64,000 nt of DNA from Qipengyuania polymorpha (GCF_019711435.1 NZ_JAIGNK010000001.1:620001-684000); one strand, 5' to 3'. Shown: positions 35,992-50,982, counted from the first letter of the stretch. Numbers and translations are program-made. Notes: generated by a model from the sequence alone, not told the origin.

Positions 35992-37275
35992 TCAGCGTCC
36001 GGGATAGACCGGGAAAGCTTCGCACAATTCGGCCACGCGGTCACGCACGCTTTGTTCGACCTGTCCGTCGCCTTCCGGCCCGTTCTTCGACATGCCGTCC
36101 ACGACTTCACAGATGAGCTTGCCGATGGTTTCGAACTCTGCCTCGCCGAAGCCGCGCGTGGTGCCGGCCGGTGTGCCGAGGCGGATGCCGCTGGTCACGA
36201 AGGGGCTGCGCGTGTCGTAGGGGATGCCGTTCTTGTTGCAGGTGAGCCATGCACGGTCGAGACCTGCCTCGGCGGCCTTGCCGGTAACGTCCTTGGCGGT
36301 GAGGTCGACCAGCATGGAGTGGTTGTCCGTCCCGCCCGAAACGACGCGAAGGCCATTCGCCTCGATACCTCGCGCCAACGCCCGCGCATTGGCGACGACA
36401 TTGGCGGCATAGCTCTTGAACTCGGGGCGCAGCGCCTCGCGGAAGGCCACCGCCTTGGCCGCGACCACATGCATCAGCGGGCCGCCCTGCATGCCGGGGA
36501 AGACCGCCATGTTGATCGGCTTAGTGTATCTCTCGTCGTTCCACAGGATGATGCCGGAACGCGGTCCGCGCAGGCTCTTGTGGGTGGTGGTGGTCACCAC
36601 ATCGGCATGCGGGAAGGGCGAGGGATGCGCGCCGCCTGCGACGAGGCCCGAAATGTGGCTCATGTCGACCATCAGGTAGGCGCCGACTTCGTCAGCGACC
36701 TTGCGGAAGGCTTCCCAGTCCCACACGCGGCTGTAGGCGGTGCCGCCCGCGATGATGAGCTTGGGTTTGTGCTCTTTCGCGATGGCCATGACCTCATCCA
36801 TATCGATGAGTTCATCGTCCTTGCGCACGCCGTAGCTGACCGGATTGAACCACTTGCCGCTCATGTTGACCGGCGAACCATGGGTGAGGTGGCCGCCCGA
36901 ATTGAGGTCGAGGCCCATGAAGGTGTCGCCCGGCTGCAGCAGCGCGAGGAAAACCGCCTGGTTCATCTGGCTGCCCGAATTGGGCTGGACGTTGGCGAAG
37001 TTGCAGCCGAAAAGTTCCTTCGCGCGGTCGATGGCGAGCGTCTCGACCACGTCGGCATAGTCGCAGCCGCCATAGTAGCGCTTGCCCGGATAACCCTCGG
37101 CGTATTTGTTTGTGAAGACGCTGCCGCAAGCTTCGAGCACGGCGGTCGAGGCGATGTTCTCGCTCGCGATGAGCTCGATTTTGTTCTGCTGGCGCTTCAG
37201 TTCGTTGCGGACCGCCGCGTAGACCTCGGGGTCGGCCTGTTCGAGCGTGTCGTTCCAGAAACGGTTGTCGGTCAT
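35992..37275 (-). CDS. glyA: Serine hydroxymethyltransferase
   Basis: 427 residues. Landmarks: [28 protein letters not shown], the PLP lysine in [18 protein letters not shown] and [15 protein letters not shown]. It interconverts serine and glycine with tetrahydrofolate, supplying one-carbon units. I chose ATG 37275 ([13 protein letters not shown]); the longer upstream frame is rpiB in another phase. It follows rpiB by 17 bases. Confidence 0.98.
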   Translation of the reverse strand: MTDNRFWNDTLEQADPEVYAAVRNELKRQQNKIELIASENIASTAVLEACGSVFTNKYAEGYPGKRYYGGCDYADVVETLAIDRAKELFGCNFANVQPNSGSQMNQAVFLALLQPGDTFMGLDLNSGGHLTHGSPVNMSGKWFNPVSYGVRKDDELIDMDEVMAIAKEHKPKLIIAGGTAYSRVWDWEAFRKVADEVGAYLMVDMSHISGLVAGGAHPSPFPHADVVTTTTHKSLRGPRSGIILWNDERYTKPINMAVFPGMQGGPLMHVVAAKAVAFREALRPEFKSYAANVVANARALARGIEANGLRVVSGGTDNHSMLVDLTAKDVTGKAAEAGLDRAWLTCNKNGIPYDTRSPFVTSGIRLGTPAGTTRGFGEAEFETIGKLICEVVDGMSKNGPEGDGQVEQSVRDRVAELCEAFPVYPGR

Positions 37276-37292
37276 GCGGGTCGCGGGTCCTG

Positions 37293-37727
37293 TCAGGAAG
37301 GGTTGGAAAGCTTGTCGACGCGGCGCTGGTGGCGCCCGCCGGCGAATTCGGTGTCGAGGAAGGCGGTGACGCAGGCCTTGGCCATGTCCACGCCGGTCAG
37401 CCGCGCACCAAGCGCAATGCAATTCGCGTCATTATGCTCGCGGGCGAGGGCGGCGGAGAGCGGTTCCGAGACCAGCGCGCAGCGCACGGCAGGGTTGCGG
37501 TTCACGCTCATCGAAATGCCGATGCCGCTGCCGCACAGCGCGATGCCGCGCTCAGCGGTGCCATCGGCCACGACACCGGCCAGCTTGTAGCCGAAGTCGG
37601 GATAGTCGACGCTGTCGGTGGTCTCCGGTCCGAGGTCGGCGACCTCGTGACCCTGTTCGATAAGCCAGTCGCGCAAACTCGCTTTGAGCTCGATTGCGGC
37701 ATGGTCGGAAGCAAGGGCGATACGCAT
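37293..37727 (-). CDS. rpiB: Ribose-5-phosphate isomerase B
   Basis: 144 residues from ATG 37727 ([15 protein letters not shown]). Catalytic Cys in [16 protein letters not shown], the DYPDFGY motif and the [12 protein letters not shown] block identify the RpiB/LacAB family. It interconverts ribose 5-phosphate and ribulose 5-phosphate. In-frame ATGs at 37739 and further upstream are possible starts. The pair rpiB-glyA appears to be an operon. Confidence 0.94.
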   Translation of the reverse strand: MRIALASDHAAIELKASLRDWLIEQGHEVADLGPETTDSVDYPDFGYKLAGVVADGTAERGIALCGSGIGISMSVNRNPAVRCALVSEPLSAALAREHNDANCIALGARLTGVDMAKACVTAFLDTEFAGGRHQRRVDKLSNPS

Positions 37728-37854
37728 GGGCGGGGCCATAGGGACTTGGGGCGATTCTCTCCACCCCGTTTCCCCCCTCATGCACACGAATTTGTGAGGG
37801 TCAGGCAGGCGCGATCATCAAAAAATTAAGCATTAACGCCTATTTGCGGGCGTC

Positions 37855-39090
37855 ATGCACATGCCTGTCCAATCTTCGATGATTCCCGCTGCGGTCGCCG
37901 GCATTTCGGCAGAGCCTTTCCAGAACAGCTCGATCGACCGAATCCTGCACGCCGTGCGCGTGCATCTGGGGACCGAAATCGCCTTCGTGTCGCGCTATGT
38001 CGAGAATGACGAGAAGGAGCTGACCCACGTCGACTCCGATCTCGAGCTGCCTATGGGACCCGGCTTTCGCGACCCGCGCGAGAACAGCTATTGCTGGCAC
38101 ATCGCCGAAGGACGCCTGCCCGAACTGATCCAGGACCCGGCGGACCATGAATTTACGCAGGATATCGCGATAACGCATTTCCTGCCCGTGGGCTGCCACC
38201 TCAACGTGCCGCTGCGCCTGTCCGACGGGACGCTTTACGGCAGCTTCTGCTGCCTCAGCCGCTCGCCCGACAGGTCGATGAACGAGCGTGACATCGGCGT
38301 GCTGCGCGCCTTTGCCGCGCTTGCGGTGGAGCAGATCGAGGGCAACCTCGACCACGACTATCGCTGCCAGCGCATCGACAAGCGGATCACCAAGCTGATC
38401 GGCGACCGTGCGATGCAGATCCACCAGCAGCCGATCCACTCGATCAAGACCGGCAAGCCCGTTGGCCTCGAATGCCTTGCCCGTTTCCCCGACGCAATGA
38501 TGCGCGGCCCGGACAAGTGGTTCGAGGAAGCCGCCGAGATTGGGCGCGGGCTCGAGCTCGAATTGCTCGCGGTCGAATGCGCGCTCGACAGTCTCGGATC
38601 AATTCCGCCGGAATACTACGTGTCGGTCAACGCATCGCCCGATACGATCATGTCCGGCGCGTTGCACCAGGTGCTGGAGCGCGCGGGCAAGACCAATCTC
38701 GTGGTCGAGGTGACCGAGCACCAACAGGTCGAGGATTTTGCAGCACTCAAAAAGGCGCTGAAGCCGATTTCTCGCTATGCGCGCATCGCTATCGACGACG
38801 TGGGCTCGGGCTATGCCGGCCTGCGCCATCTCGTCGATCTTGCCCCCGACATGCTAAAACTCGACATGACGCTGACGCGCGACATCCACCAGGACCTCGC
38901 CCGCTGCGCACTGGTGGGCGCGATGGTCCGCTTTGCCGAAGCCATCGGTTCCAAGCTCATCGCCGAGGGCGTGGAGCATGCGGAGGAGGCCGAGGTCTTG
39001 AAAAAGCTCGGCGTCGAATACGGGCAAGGGTTCTATTATGCGAAACCCATGCCCGTCGCCGATGCGGTGAAGTACCTCAAGAAGGGATGA
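37855..39090 (+). CDS. GAF-EAL cyclic-di-GMP phosphodiesterase
   Basis: 411 residues, soluble. Residues about 20-165 form a GAF-like sensory domain with several cysteines and histidines (NSYCWHIAEG, PVGCHLNVPLRL). Residues about 185-405 form an EAL domain. Its signature is ECL rather than EAL (GLECLARFP), but the metal and catalytic residues remain: VNASP, EVTEH, IAIDDVGSGYAGL, LKLDM, AEGVEHAEE and GQGFYYAKP. It should hydrolyse c-di-GMP under control of a ligand or redox signal. It is a single gene, divergent from rpiB. Confidence 0.9.
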   Translation: MHMPVQSSMIPAAVAGISAEPFQNSSIDRILHAVRVHLGTEIAFVSRYVENDEKELTHVDSDLELPMGPGFRDPRENSYCWHIAEGRLPELIQDPADHEFTQDIAITHFLPVGCHLNVPLRLSDGTLYGSFCCLSRSPDRSMNERDIGVLRAFAALAVEQIEGNLDHDYRCQRIDKRITKLIGDRAMQIHQQPIHSIKTGKPVGLECLARFPDAMMRGPDKWFEEAAEIGRGLELELLAVECALDSLGSIPPEYYVSVNASPDTIMSGALHQVLERAGKTNLVVEVTEHQQVEDFAALKKALKPISRYARIAIDDVGSGYAGLRHLVDLAPDMLKLDMTLTRDIHQDLARCALVGAMVRFAEAIGSKLIAEGVEHAEEAEVLKKLGVEYGQGFYYAKPMPVADAVKYLKKG

Positions 39091-39120
39091 TATTTATACT
39101 TATCGTTCTGAGATAAAAGA

Positions 39121-39729
39121 CTATTTGGCCTTGTCGCGACCCGCTTGGATACGATCGAGAACGTCTGGATTCGCTTCGAGATAATCCATGACTCGTGCGC
39201 GGACTTCCGGCCCAACAGCCTGTTGTATTATCTGAAGTTCCGCGAAGTATGCTTGGTTCGCTTCCGCGACGGCTGGATCTCCTAGAAGAGAAGTGACTTT
39301 TCCGAAATAGTGGGTGCCGGTATCAGTCTGGGCAAAAGCCAGAATATCCTGGAGTTCTTGCAAATCGAACTCGCGCGTGTAGGCGACTGCGGTTGCCTCA
39401 AGCATTGATGGCAAATGCTTCCTAACGACGGGCATCAACCGTTGAGGAAGCCCGGCGAAGAATTCGTCCATTATCGCCCTTATTCCGGGTTCCTCGAAAA
39501 TCGGATCGGTCATTGAGGCTGCACTGAATTGCCCGGCTATCTGCGCCATGATGTCTTCGAACATCATGTCACGGGTTTCATCTGGGAACATGACCGCGAT
39601 GATTTGCCGCGCAACCGCTAATTCATCTGCTGGTATTTCAGCCTGAAGAACTTCGGTCTGAGCCGCAGTCGGTGTGGACGCAGCAAAAAATGCGGCACTG
39701 CCTGCCGCTAAGATCAGCTTCAACTTCAA
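39121..39729 (-). CDS. Exported DUF2059 protein
   Basis: 202 residues. MKLKLILAAGSAAFFAASTPTAAQ is a signal peptide. The rest is helical, with the DUF2059 pattern near the middle (EFDLQELQDILAFAQTDTGTHYFGKVTSLL). DUF2059 proteins are periplasmic and uncharacterised. Codon use is less GC-biased than that of its neighbours (many TTC/GAA/TCA codons), which hints at a different origin or weaker selection. It lies 21 bases downstream of rpoD on the same strand. Confidence 0.8.
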   Translation of the reverse strand: MKLKLILAAGSAAFFAASTPTAAQTEVLQAEIPADELAVARQIIAVMFPDETRDMMFEDIMAQIAGQFSAASMTDPIFEEPGIRAIMDEFFAGLPQRLMPVVRKHLPSMLEATAVAYTREFDLQELQDILAFAQTDTGTHYFGKVTSLLGDPAVAEANQAYFAELQIIQQAVGPEVRARVMDYLEANPDVLDRIQAGRDKAK

Positions 39730-39750
39730 GTTATCGACCCCTACTCAGTT

Positions 39751-41754
<2,004 letters not shown>

Positions 41755-41773
41755 AAACTGCAATCGGTCCGTA

Positions 41774-43645
41774 TTACTGGCCGCTGTCAGGAGAGGTGCC
41801 CTGCGCGGCGTCTGAATTCTTGTCAGCCGCTATCGCGGCCTTTCGGCTTGCCATTTGTCCGAGTCGCGCCTCGAAATCCAGCTTCCGTTTCAACAAACGC
41901 TGTTGATCGGCGAAAGCTCCCTCGGGGTCCGTCTCGAATCGCGCGGTCGCTTCGGCGAGCGCGGCTTCGAGTGCCGGCCTTTCGACCAGCAGCGACACGG
42001 CTTCAGCCAAATCCTCGCGCGCATCTACCGGATCGGAGCCTTTATCGAGAAAGGCGAAGCGGGTGTTTGCCGGTGGGGCGGGAAGGCCTTCTGGCAGCGA
42101 TATGGGCGATTGGCTGCGCGAATCAAGCATTTCCGCAGCGGCAAGCAAGGAATCTATCGCCGGGCCGACATTTCGGTCACGCGCGGCGAATTGCGAGAGC
42201 GATGCCTCGTGGCGCGCAATCTCGCCGGGATGCTGCAAAAGGCCGTGGATGACCGCGCTCGCCAGCGTGTCGCGCGCACCGCCCGAGGTCGCGTGTTTGA
42301 GGCGTGTTGCGGTCTCGGGTGAGATGCGCGGGGGCGGGGCGTTGAAGCTGCCCTTTTTCCACTCGCCGCGCGGTTTGAATTCGCGCGGCGGGAAGGCGAA
42401 GGCGGAGAAACGCTCGAGCAGTTCCTTCTTGTAGAGCGCGCGAATGTCCGGGTGCTGGATGGCCTCGACATGGTTGAGCAGGCGCTCCTTAAAACCCGCC
42501 TTTTCTTCCGGCGAGTTCAGCGGCAACGCGTCCCGCTCGAAATGCCACAGCGTGTCGAGCAGGCTGGCGGGTGAGGACAGCAGTTCCTCCATCGCGCCAA
42601 CGCCTTTGTCACGGATGAGGTCGTCGGGGTCCATGCCTGCCGGCATCCGGACGATCGACAGCGAGTGGCCGGGACGCAGCATCGGGAGGACCCGCCCGAT
42701 CGCACGCATCGCGGCCCGCTGTCCGGCATTGTCGCCGTCGAAGCACAGGATGGGCCGCTCGACCTGCCGCCAGAGAAGCTCGATCTGATTTTCCGTCAGC
42801 GCCGTGCCGAGCGGGGCGACTGCCTCGGCGATACCCGCATTGGCGAGCGCTATGGCGTCCATATAGCCTTCGACCACCACGATGCGCCCCGACTGGCGTG
42901 CAGCGGGGGCGGCGCGATGGAGGTTGTAGAGCGTGCGCCCCTTGTCGAAGAGCGGGGTGTCGGGACTGTTGAGATATTTGGGCCCGTGAGCGTCCGCGTC
43001 GAGGATACGGCCACCGAAAGCGATGACCCGCCCGCGCGTGTCCTGGATGGGCAGCATCAGGCGGCCCCGGAACCGGTCGTATGGGTCCTTTCCCTCGATC
43101 TCGATACGCATGCCTGCCTCGATGAGCATCGGCTCCTCGAAGGACAGCGCGCCCTTCAGCGCCTGCCGTTCCGACGGCGCGAAACCGAAGCCGAATTCGC
43201 GCACGACTTTGTCCGAAAACCCGCGGCGCTTGAGGTAGGCGCGTGCTTCTGCACCTTCTGGCGAGGCCAGCTTATCGACAAACCACTGCTGCGCGGCGGC
43301 GGTCACATCGTGCAGACTTGCTCGTTTCTCCGCCGCTTGCGCTGCGCGCGGGTCGGGGGCTGGGACTTCCATCCCGGCCTCTGCCGCCAGTTCCTTCACC
43401 GCGTCCATGAAAGGCATGCCGCGCTGGTCGGTCAGCCAGCGGATGGCATCGCCATGCGCCTCGCAGCCGAAGCAATGGTAGAAGCCCTTCTCGTCATTGA
43501 CGTAGAAGCTCGGCGTTTTCTCGTTGTGGAACGGGCAACAGGCCTTGAACTCGCGCCCCGCCTTCGTCAGGCGCACGGTGCGACCAATCACCGCGGACAG
43601 CGTGGTCCGCATGCGCAATTCGTCCAGCCATTGGGGGCTTAGCAT
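41774..43645 (-). CDS. dnaG: DNA primase
   Basis: 623 residues. The N-terminal CHC2 zinc finger is [20 protein letters not shown] followed by [11 protein letters not shown]. The TOPRIM core has [14 protein letters not shown] and [13 protein letters not shown]. It lays RNA primers for replication at the fork. Its start overlaps the end of the GIY-YIG gene by seven bases, which is unusual for this conserved dnaG-rpoD pair and reflects the repeat inserted just upstream. Confidence 0.97.
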   Translation of the reverse strand: MLSPQWLDELRMRTTLSAVIGRTVRLTKAGREFKACCPFHNEKTPSFYVNDEKGFYHCFGCEAHGDAIRWLTDQRGMPFMDAVKELAAEAGMEVPAPDPRAAQAAEKRASLHDVTAAAQQWFVDKLASPEGAEARAYLKRRGFSDKVVREFGFGFAPSERQALKGALSFEEPMLIEAGMRIEIEGKDPYDRFRGRLMLPIQDTRGRVIAFGGRILDADAHGPKYLNSPDTPLFDKGRTLYNLHRAAPAARQSGRIVVVEGYMDAIALANAGIAEAVAPLGTALTENQIELLWRQVERPILCFDGDNAGQRAAMRAIGRVLPMLRPGHSLSIVRMPAGMDPDDLIRDKGVGAMEELLSSPASLLDTLWHFERDALPLNSPEEKAGFKERLLNHVEAIQHPDIRALYKKELLERFSAFAFPPREFKPRGEWKKGSFNAPPPRISPETATRLKHATSGGARDTLASAVIHGLLQHPGEIARHEASLSQFAARDRNVGPAIDSLLAAAEMLDSRSQSPISLPEGLPAPPANTRFAFLDKGSDPVDAREDLAEAVSLLVERPALEAALAEATARFETDPEGAFADQQRLLKRKLDFEARLGQMASRKAAIAADKNSDAAQGTSPDSGQ

Positions 43646-43968
43646 GACTTTCCCTCGCCGTTCGTGTCGAGCGAAGTCGAGACACGTTCACATGGTGGTT
43701 TGGCGAAATGGGAGAGCGCCACCCAGTCAGCTTTCCCAAGAGCTTCCTTCTTCGCTCGAGACCATTTCTTCACGCGGAGTTCGCATGAGAGCGCTTCTTC
43801 GCGGGACGAAAACCGTTCGGCCCAAAAAAGTCGAACAGGCAGACGGCGGGAAGTGAAATCGCAATATCCGCCAATCTGGTGCTCGCCGATACGCCTTTCC
43901 AAATCGTCGGTATGCCCGGTGTAATACTTCCTGTCAGCGCATTGCAGGATGTAGCACCAGAAAGGCAT
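43639..43968 (-). CDS. GIY-YIG nuclease domain protein between repeats
   Basis: 109 residues from ATG 43968. A single GIY-YIG domain: FWCYILQCADRKYYTGHT (CYI...YTG in place of GIY...YIG), catalytic Arg in LERRIGEHQ and Glu in REEALSCELRVKKW. The domain ends near residue 90. The last 16-20 codons (ending NGEGKSC) are encoded by palindromic repeat A and run into dnaG. The region before the ATG is repeat B. Family members resemble UvrC/homing-nuclease catalytic domains; cellular role unknown. Confidence 0.85.
   Translation of the reverse strand: MPFWCYILQCADRKYYTGHTDDLERRIGEHQIGGYCDFTSRRLPVRLFWAERFSSREEALSCELRVKKWSRAKKEALGKADWVALSHFAKPPCERVSTSLDTNGEGKSC
43660..43686 (+). repeat. Palindromic repeat, copy A
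   Basis: 27 bases with core TCGAGCGAAGTCGAGA and arms CGTGTC/GACACG, able to form a hairpin. It encodes the C-terminal tail of the GIY-YIG frame. Copy B is the same sequence inverted (26 of 27 identical). Confidence 0.85.
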
Positions 43969-43985
43969 CGGTTCGTCCAGGCCAA

Positions 43986-44012
43986 TGTGTCTCGACTTCG
44001 CTCGACACGAAC
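43986..44012 (-). repeat. Palindromic repeat, copy B (inverted)
   Basis: Inverted copy of A, differing at one end base, placed 18 bases before the GIY-YIG start. With A it brackets the gene like a pair of terminal inverted repeats. A TTTCCC motif also accompanies both copies on the outer side. Confidence 0.85.
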
Positions 44013-44020
44013 GGGAAATT

Positions 44021-44042
44021 GTTCGCGCGTTGCGAACTTTTT
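44021..44042 (+). terminator. Orphan rightward intrinsic terminator between repeats B and C
   Basis: GTTCGC, loop GCGTT, GCGAAC, then TTTTT on the plus strand. No rightward gene precedes it (dnaG and the GIY-YIG gene run leftward), so it may end an unannotated transcript from the repeat region or be fortuitous. Confidence 0.5.
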
Positions 44043-44064
44043 GAGAATGCAAACCACCTTGCCT

Positions 44065-44088
44065 TTCGCATCGAGCGAAGTCGAGATG
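44065..44088 (+). repeat. Palindromic repeat, copy C with compensatory arm change
   Basis: Same core as A, but the arms read CATC/GATG instead of GTGTC/GACAC: both sides changed together, so pairing is kept. It abuts the stop codon of the lipoprotein gene (44089). Confidence 0.8.
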
Positions 44089-44778
44089 TTACTCGGGCTT
44101 GTTCGCGGATTTCTCGTCTATTTCTTCTGCCGGGAAGGGACCCTTGGCGACTGCCTGGTTGCCGTCCACTTCGAGAAGGTAGGCATCCGCAGGACCGGCA
44201 GGAGGCAGGGTTGATTGCCACCAGAAGGTCAGCGTGCTGCCGGGCTTCCAACCGTCACCCTCGACGACGCGCCAGATGAGGCGGCCATCGTCGCTGGTGA
44301 TGGAAATGGCATCCTCGCTGCCTAGCGCATCCAACGCCTGCGCGTTGGAATAGCCGACTGCGCGGTTGAAGCCGTGAGCCTTCTGCGTCATGCGGAACAG
44401 CGTTGGCGGGCTTTCGAGGGCTTCAGGGCCATCGCTGGCTTCGGCCTCAGGTTCCTGCGCTTCGGCGAGCGTCACCTGGTGCACATAGGTGTAGATGGTG
44501 CCCTCAGGCATTTCGCCCGGTTTGCATTCCTCGGTGCCCTCGGGACACGCGACAAAGCTCACCATCTTGCCGACTTCGCGATTGCCGGCGCTGAGCACGG
44601 TTTCGACTTCCGGACCCTGCGGCCCGACGATCTTCGCGCCAAGAGTCGCGAGGTCGAGGTCGGCCGCGGCCAGCGTGCGCGGCTGGGCGACCGTCGGTGT
44701 GGGCGTCGGCTCGGGTTCGGGCTGTTCTTGCGAACAGGCCGCCAGCGCCAGCGGAGCGATGAGCAGGAGCTTCCTCAC
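44089..44778 (-). CDS. Hypothetical lipoprotein
   Basis: 229 residues. MRKLLLIAPLALAACSQEQ has an LAAC lipobox, so the mature protein should be membrane-anchored at Cys15. A Pro/Glu/Thr linker (PEPEPTPTPT) is followed by a mostly beta domain with two cysteines in VACPEGTEEC. No family is recognised. Its start overlaps the YqeY gene stop (ATGA), so they are coupled. Repeat C lies directly after its stop. Confidence 0.78.
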   Translation of the reverse strand: MRKLLLIAPLALAACSQEQPEPEPTPTPTVAQPRTLAAADLDLATLGAKIVGPQGPEVETVLSAGNREVGKMVSFVACPEGTEECKPGEMPEGTIYTYVHQVTLAEAQEPEAEASDGPEALESPPTLFRMTQKAHGFNRAVGYSNAQALDALGSEDAISITSDDGRLIWRVVEGDGWKPGSTLTFWWQSTLPPAGPADAYLLEVDGNQAVAKGPFPAEEIDEKSANKPE

Positions 44779-45227
44779 GACAGCGCTTCCTTCACCAGGC
44801 CGCTGGCCTTGGTCATGTCGAGCGTCGCACCGTGACGGGCTTTCAATTCGCCCATGACCTTGCCCATGTCCTTCATGCCTTCTGCGCCCGTATCGGCCTT
44901 GATTTGCGCAATCGCCGCGCGGGTTTCTTCCTCGCTCATCTGCTGCGGCAGGAATTCCTCGATGACGACGAGTTCGGCCTTTTCCTTCTCCGCCAGTTCC
45001 TGACGCCCGCCGTCCTCGTACATCGCAATCGATTCCTTGCGCTGCTTGGCCATCTTCATCAGCACGTCGGTGACGAGTTCGTCGTCTTCCGGCATCTTGT
45101 CGGCGGTGCGCAGTTCGATGTCGCGGTCCTTGATTTTCGCCCCGATGAGGCGAAGCGCAGCCGTGCGCTCCTTGTCCTTGGCCTTCATGGCGGTGACGGT
45201 TTCGGACTGGATTTTTTCGCGGAGCAT
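44775..45227 (-). CDS. GatB/YqeY domain protein
   Basis: 150 residues, helical. MLREKIQSETVTAMKAKDKERTAALRLI and EEFLPQQMSEEETRAAI are typical of the YqeY family, which shares the tRNA-interacting tail domain of GatB and is often near dnaG and rpoD. The precise role is unknown, perhaps in tRNA-dependent amidation. It is divergent from carA. Confidence 0.92.
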   Translation of the reverse strand: MLREKIQSETVTAMKAKDKERTAALRLIGAKIKDRDIELRTADKMPEDDELVTDVLMKMAKQRKESIAMYEDGGRQELAEKEKAELVVIEEFLPQQMSEEETRAAIAQIKADTGAEGMKDMGKVMGELKARHGATLDMTKASGLVKEALS

Positions 45228-45389
45228 TATGTCTCTTCTTGCCTAAGCTGTGGATGTTTCAAGGCTCATGTAATGGAAGGGCGCAGAAAGCCAAGTGTTC
45301 TGCCCAAACGCGGCTTGACGGGAATCGCTCTGGCCCCTAGCGGCTGGGACTTAGCACACATCGCTGGAAACCCCTGACCCGGAGCGCCC

Positions 45390-46568
45390 ATGGCCCTGTC
45401 CGCATTCTCGCACGCGCAACCCAAAGACGCGACGGGAGTCCTCGTCCTCGCAGACGGCACCTGTATCTGGGGCAAGGGCTTCGGTGCCAGTGGCTCGGCC
45501 GTTGGCGAAGTCTGCTTCAATACCGCCATGACCGGATACCAGGAGGTGATGACCGACCCCTCCTACGACAGCCAGATCGTCACCTTCACCTTCCCGCATA
45601 TCGGCAATGTCGGCGCGAACGAGGAAGACGTGGAGAGCCGCGGTCTGGGGGCAGTCGGCTGCATCGTGCGGCAGGACATCACCCGGCATTCGAATTTCCG
45701 CGCCAGTGACGAGTTTGTCGAGTGGTGCGTCAAGCATGGCAAGATTGGCCTGTCGGGCATCGACACCCGCGCGCTGACCCGCCGCATCCGCGTGCAGGGC
45801 GCGCCCAATGCAGTGATTGCGCATAATCCGCGCGGCCAATTCGACATGAAGGCGCTGAAGAAGCAGGCCGCCGAATGGAGCGGGCTGGAAGGTCTCGACC
45901 TCGTCCCCGGCGTGACGCGCGAGGGGCATGAGGAGTGGAAGGGCGGTTTCTGGCAGCTCGGCACGGGCTATGCCGAAGCCGACAACGCCAAGCCGCATGT
46001 CGTCGCCATCGATTACGGCGCGAAGGACAATATCTTCCGCAACCTCGTGAAGGCAGGCGCGAAAGTGACCGTGGTCCCCGCGCGCACCAGCCTGGAAGAC
46101 ATTCTCGCGCTGCAGCCCGACGGCGTGTTCCTTTCCAACGGCCCGGGCGACCCGGCGGCGACTGGCGAATATGCCGTGCCCGTCATCAAGGGCCTGCTCG
46201 AGCGTGATGTGCCGCTGTTCGGCATCTGCCTCGGCCACCAGATGCTCGGCCTCGCGGCTGGCGCGGAGACCGCCAAGATGTTCCAGGGGCACCGAGGCGC
46301 CAACCATCCCGTCCAGCGCGTGGGCGAGGGCTGGGGCGAGAGCACTGGCCTCGTCGAGATTACCAGCATGAACCACGGCTTCGCAGTCGATGCCGAGACG
46401 CTGCCCGATACGGTCGAGCAGACGCATGTCTCGCTTTTCGACGGAACCAATTGCGGCATTTCCATCCGCGGCAAGAAAGCTTTCGGCGTACAATACCACC
46501 CCGAAGCCTCGCCCGGGCCGCAAGACAGCTTCTACCTGTTCGAAAAATTCGTGGGGATGTTGGGATGA
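45390..46568 (+). CDS. carA: Carbamoyl-phosphate synthase small subunit
   Basis: 392 residues. The N-terminal domain has FNTAMTGYQEVMTDPSY. The class-I glutamine amidotransferase domain has the nucleophile in FGICLGHQMLG and His/Glu in VQYHPEASPGP. It releases ammonia from glutamine for CarB, feeding pyrimidine and arginine synthesis. A TTGACG box about 65 bases upstream may be its -35. Its stop overlaps the start of a lipoprotein gene (ATGA) rather than leading straight to carB. Confidence 0.97.
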   Translation: MALSAFSHAQPKDATGVLVLADGTCIWGKGFGASGSAVGEVCFNTAMTGYQEVMTDPSYDSQIVTFTFPHIGNVGANEEDVESRGLGAVGCIVRQDITRHSNFRASDEFVEWCVKHGKIGLSGIDTRALTRRIRVQGAPNAVIAHNPRGQFDMKALKKQAAEWSGLEGLDLVPGVTREGHEEWKGGFWQLGTGYAEADNAKPHVVAIDYGAKDNIFRNLVKAGAKVTVVPARTSLEDILALQPDGVFLSNGPGDPAATGEYAVPVIKGLLERDVPLFGICLGHQMLGLAAGAETAKMFQGHRGANHPVQRVGEGWGESTGLVEITSMNHGFAVDAETLPDTVEQTHVSLFDGTNCGISIRGKKAFGVQYHPEASPGPQDSFYLFEKFVGMLG

Positions 46569-47038
46569 CGATGGCAATTCGCATTGCTCTTATTGCTCCG
46601 CTGGCACTCGCGCTCGGCGCTTGTGGCAGCGGCGAGACCAATGAGGTTACGCGCGGCGCGAACGGCATGCCGAAGGGAGATACCGGCTGGACCGTGAACC
46701 GCACCGACGAGACCCTGGTGATGAAGCGCCAGCTCGACCAGCTCACGGTGTCCTACACGCTCGCCCAGCAGCGTGATGGTGCCGAGGGCGAAATCGCCGC
46801 GAAGGTCGCGCCTTGCCTCAATGGCAAGGGCGAACAGTCCGCCACGCGAAGCTTCACCTCGACCGACTATGACGATGCCAGCGCGCTCGCCGAACTGCGC
46901 GACGGGTTCGACTATGTGATTTCGACCGTCAGCGATCGCTGCGACATCCCGGAGAACGTTACCGGCACCATCGTGCAGGGCTTCGACGGCCTCTATTTCC
47001 GCTCCGCCTCCGACCGCGACGAATTCCTCGGACAGTGA
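46565..47038 (+). CDS. Hypothetical lipoprotein between carA and carB (first)
   Basis: 157 residues, ATG overlapping the carA stop. MTMAIRIALIAPLALALGACG ends in an LGAC lipobox. The mature domain has a Cys pair (APCLNGKG and DRCDIPEN) and mixed polarity; no family recognised. It is translationally coupled on both sides, so it is made with carbamoyl-phosphate synthase. Confidence 0.75.
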   Translation: MTMAIRIALIAPLALALGACGSGETNEVTRGANGMPKGDTGWTVNRTDETLVMKRQLDQLTVSYTLAQQRDGAEGEIAAKVAPCLNGKGEQSATRSFTSTDYDDASALAELRDGFDYVISTVSDRCDIPENVTGTIVQGFDGLYFRSASDRDEFLGQ

Positions 47039-47522
47039 GTTTGAACCCGATGCGCATCAAGTCGGCCTCTCGATTGCCATTGCTCGGCATGTTCGCGTTG
47101 CTCGCAGCCTGTTCTGGCAATGCGGTTGAGACGACCGACGAATGTGTCGCCCGGTTTGCGACGCATGTCGAAAACGCGAAAAGCCTTGGTGGAGCGACTT
47201 GGCTCGGCAATTACACCTACGAGTTGGAAGGGAATGGCGACATGCCCGACCCTGCAGAATTCGGCGAAGCAAAGCCTGCCGCAGAGCGACCCCATATCAC
47301 CATTTCCTCGGGTAATTCCGACAAGGCGGTAGAAGCCTTCACCAAGGGGAAAGTGCCCGCAGGCGGCGCGTTTTTCTTCTCCGAAGATGTCTCGCTTTTC
47401 CGCACGGCTGGTTCGGCAGGAACCTTGGAAGAGACCGTATATTCCGGATGTACCGGCGGACCGCAAAACTCGAAGCTCATCCGCATCGATTGGGTAGAAG
47501 CCCCTAAGGACATGAACACGTA

Positions 47523-47523
<1 letters not shown>
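47035..47523 (+). CDS. Hypothetical lipoprotein between carA and carB (second)
   Basis: 162 residues from GTG 47035, overlapping the previous stop; ATG 47050 is an alternative. [17 protein letters not shown] carries an LAAC lipobox. The mature part includes [20 protein letters not shown] and a C-terminal [12 protein letters not shown], so it has two non-lipid cysteines. Its stop overlaps the carB ATG (TAATG). It shows no obvious similarity to the first lipoprotein. Confidence 0.72.
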
Positions 47524-50870
<3,347 letters not shown>

Positions 50871-50982
50871 CAAGAACTAGACGCGTATCCTTCCTCACAT
50901 TCGGTCCCGACAGGTTCCGCAGATTTGCGGGTGGGGGTCGAATTGTCCGGGGAGGGGCGCCAAGCAGGAAGGAATTGCGCGC

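Noticed and set aside
43749-43762. Fourth copy of the palindromic repeat inside the GIY-YIG gene
   Set aside because: Only about ten core bases (CTTCGCTCGA) match, without arms; it encodes conserved WSRAKKEA residues, so chance similarity is likely.
43660-44088. CRISPR-like repeat array
   Set aside because: Only three copies, in mixed orientation, unequal spacing, with a gene inside; no cas genes.
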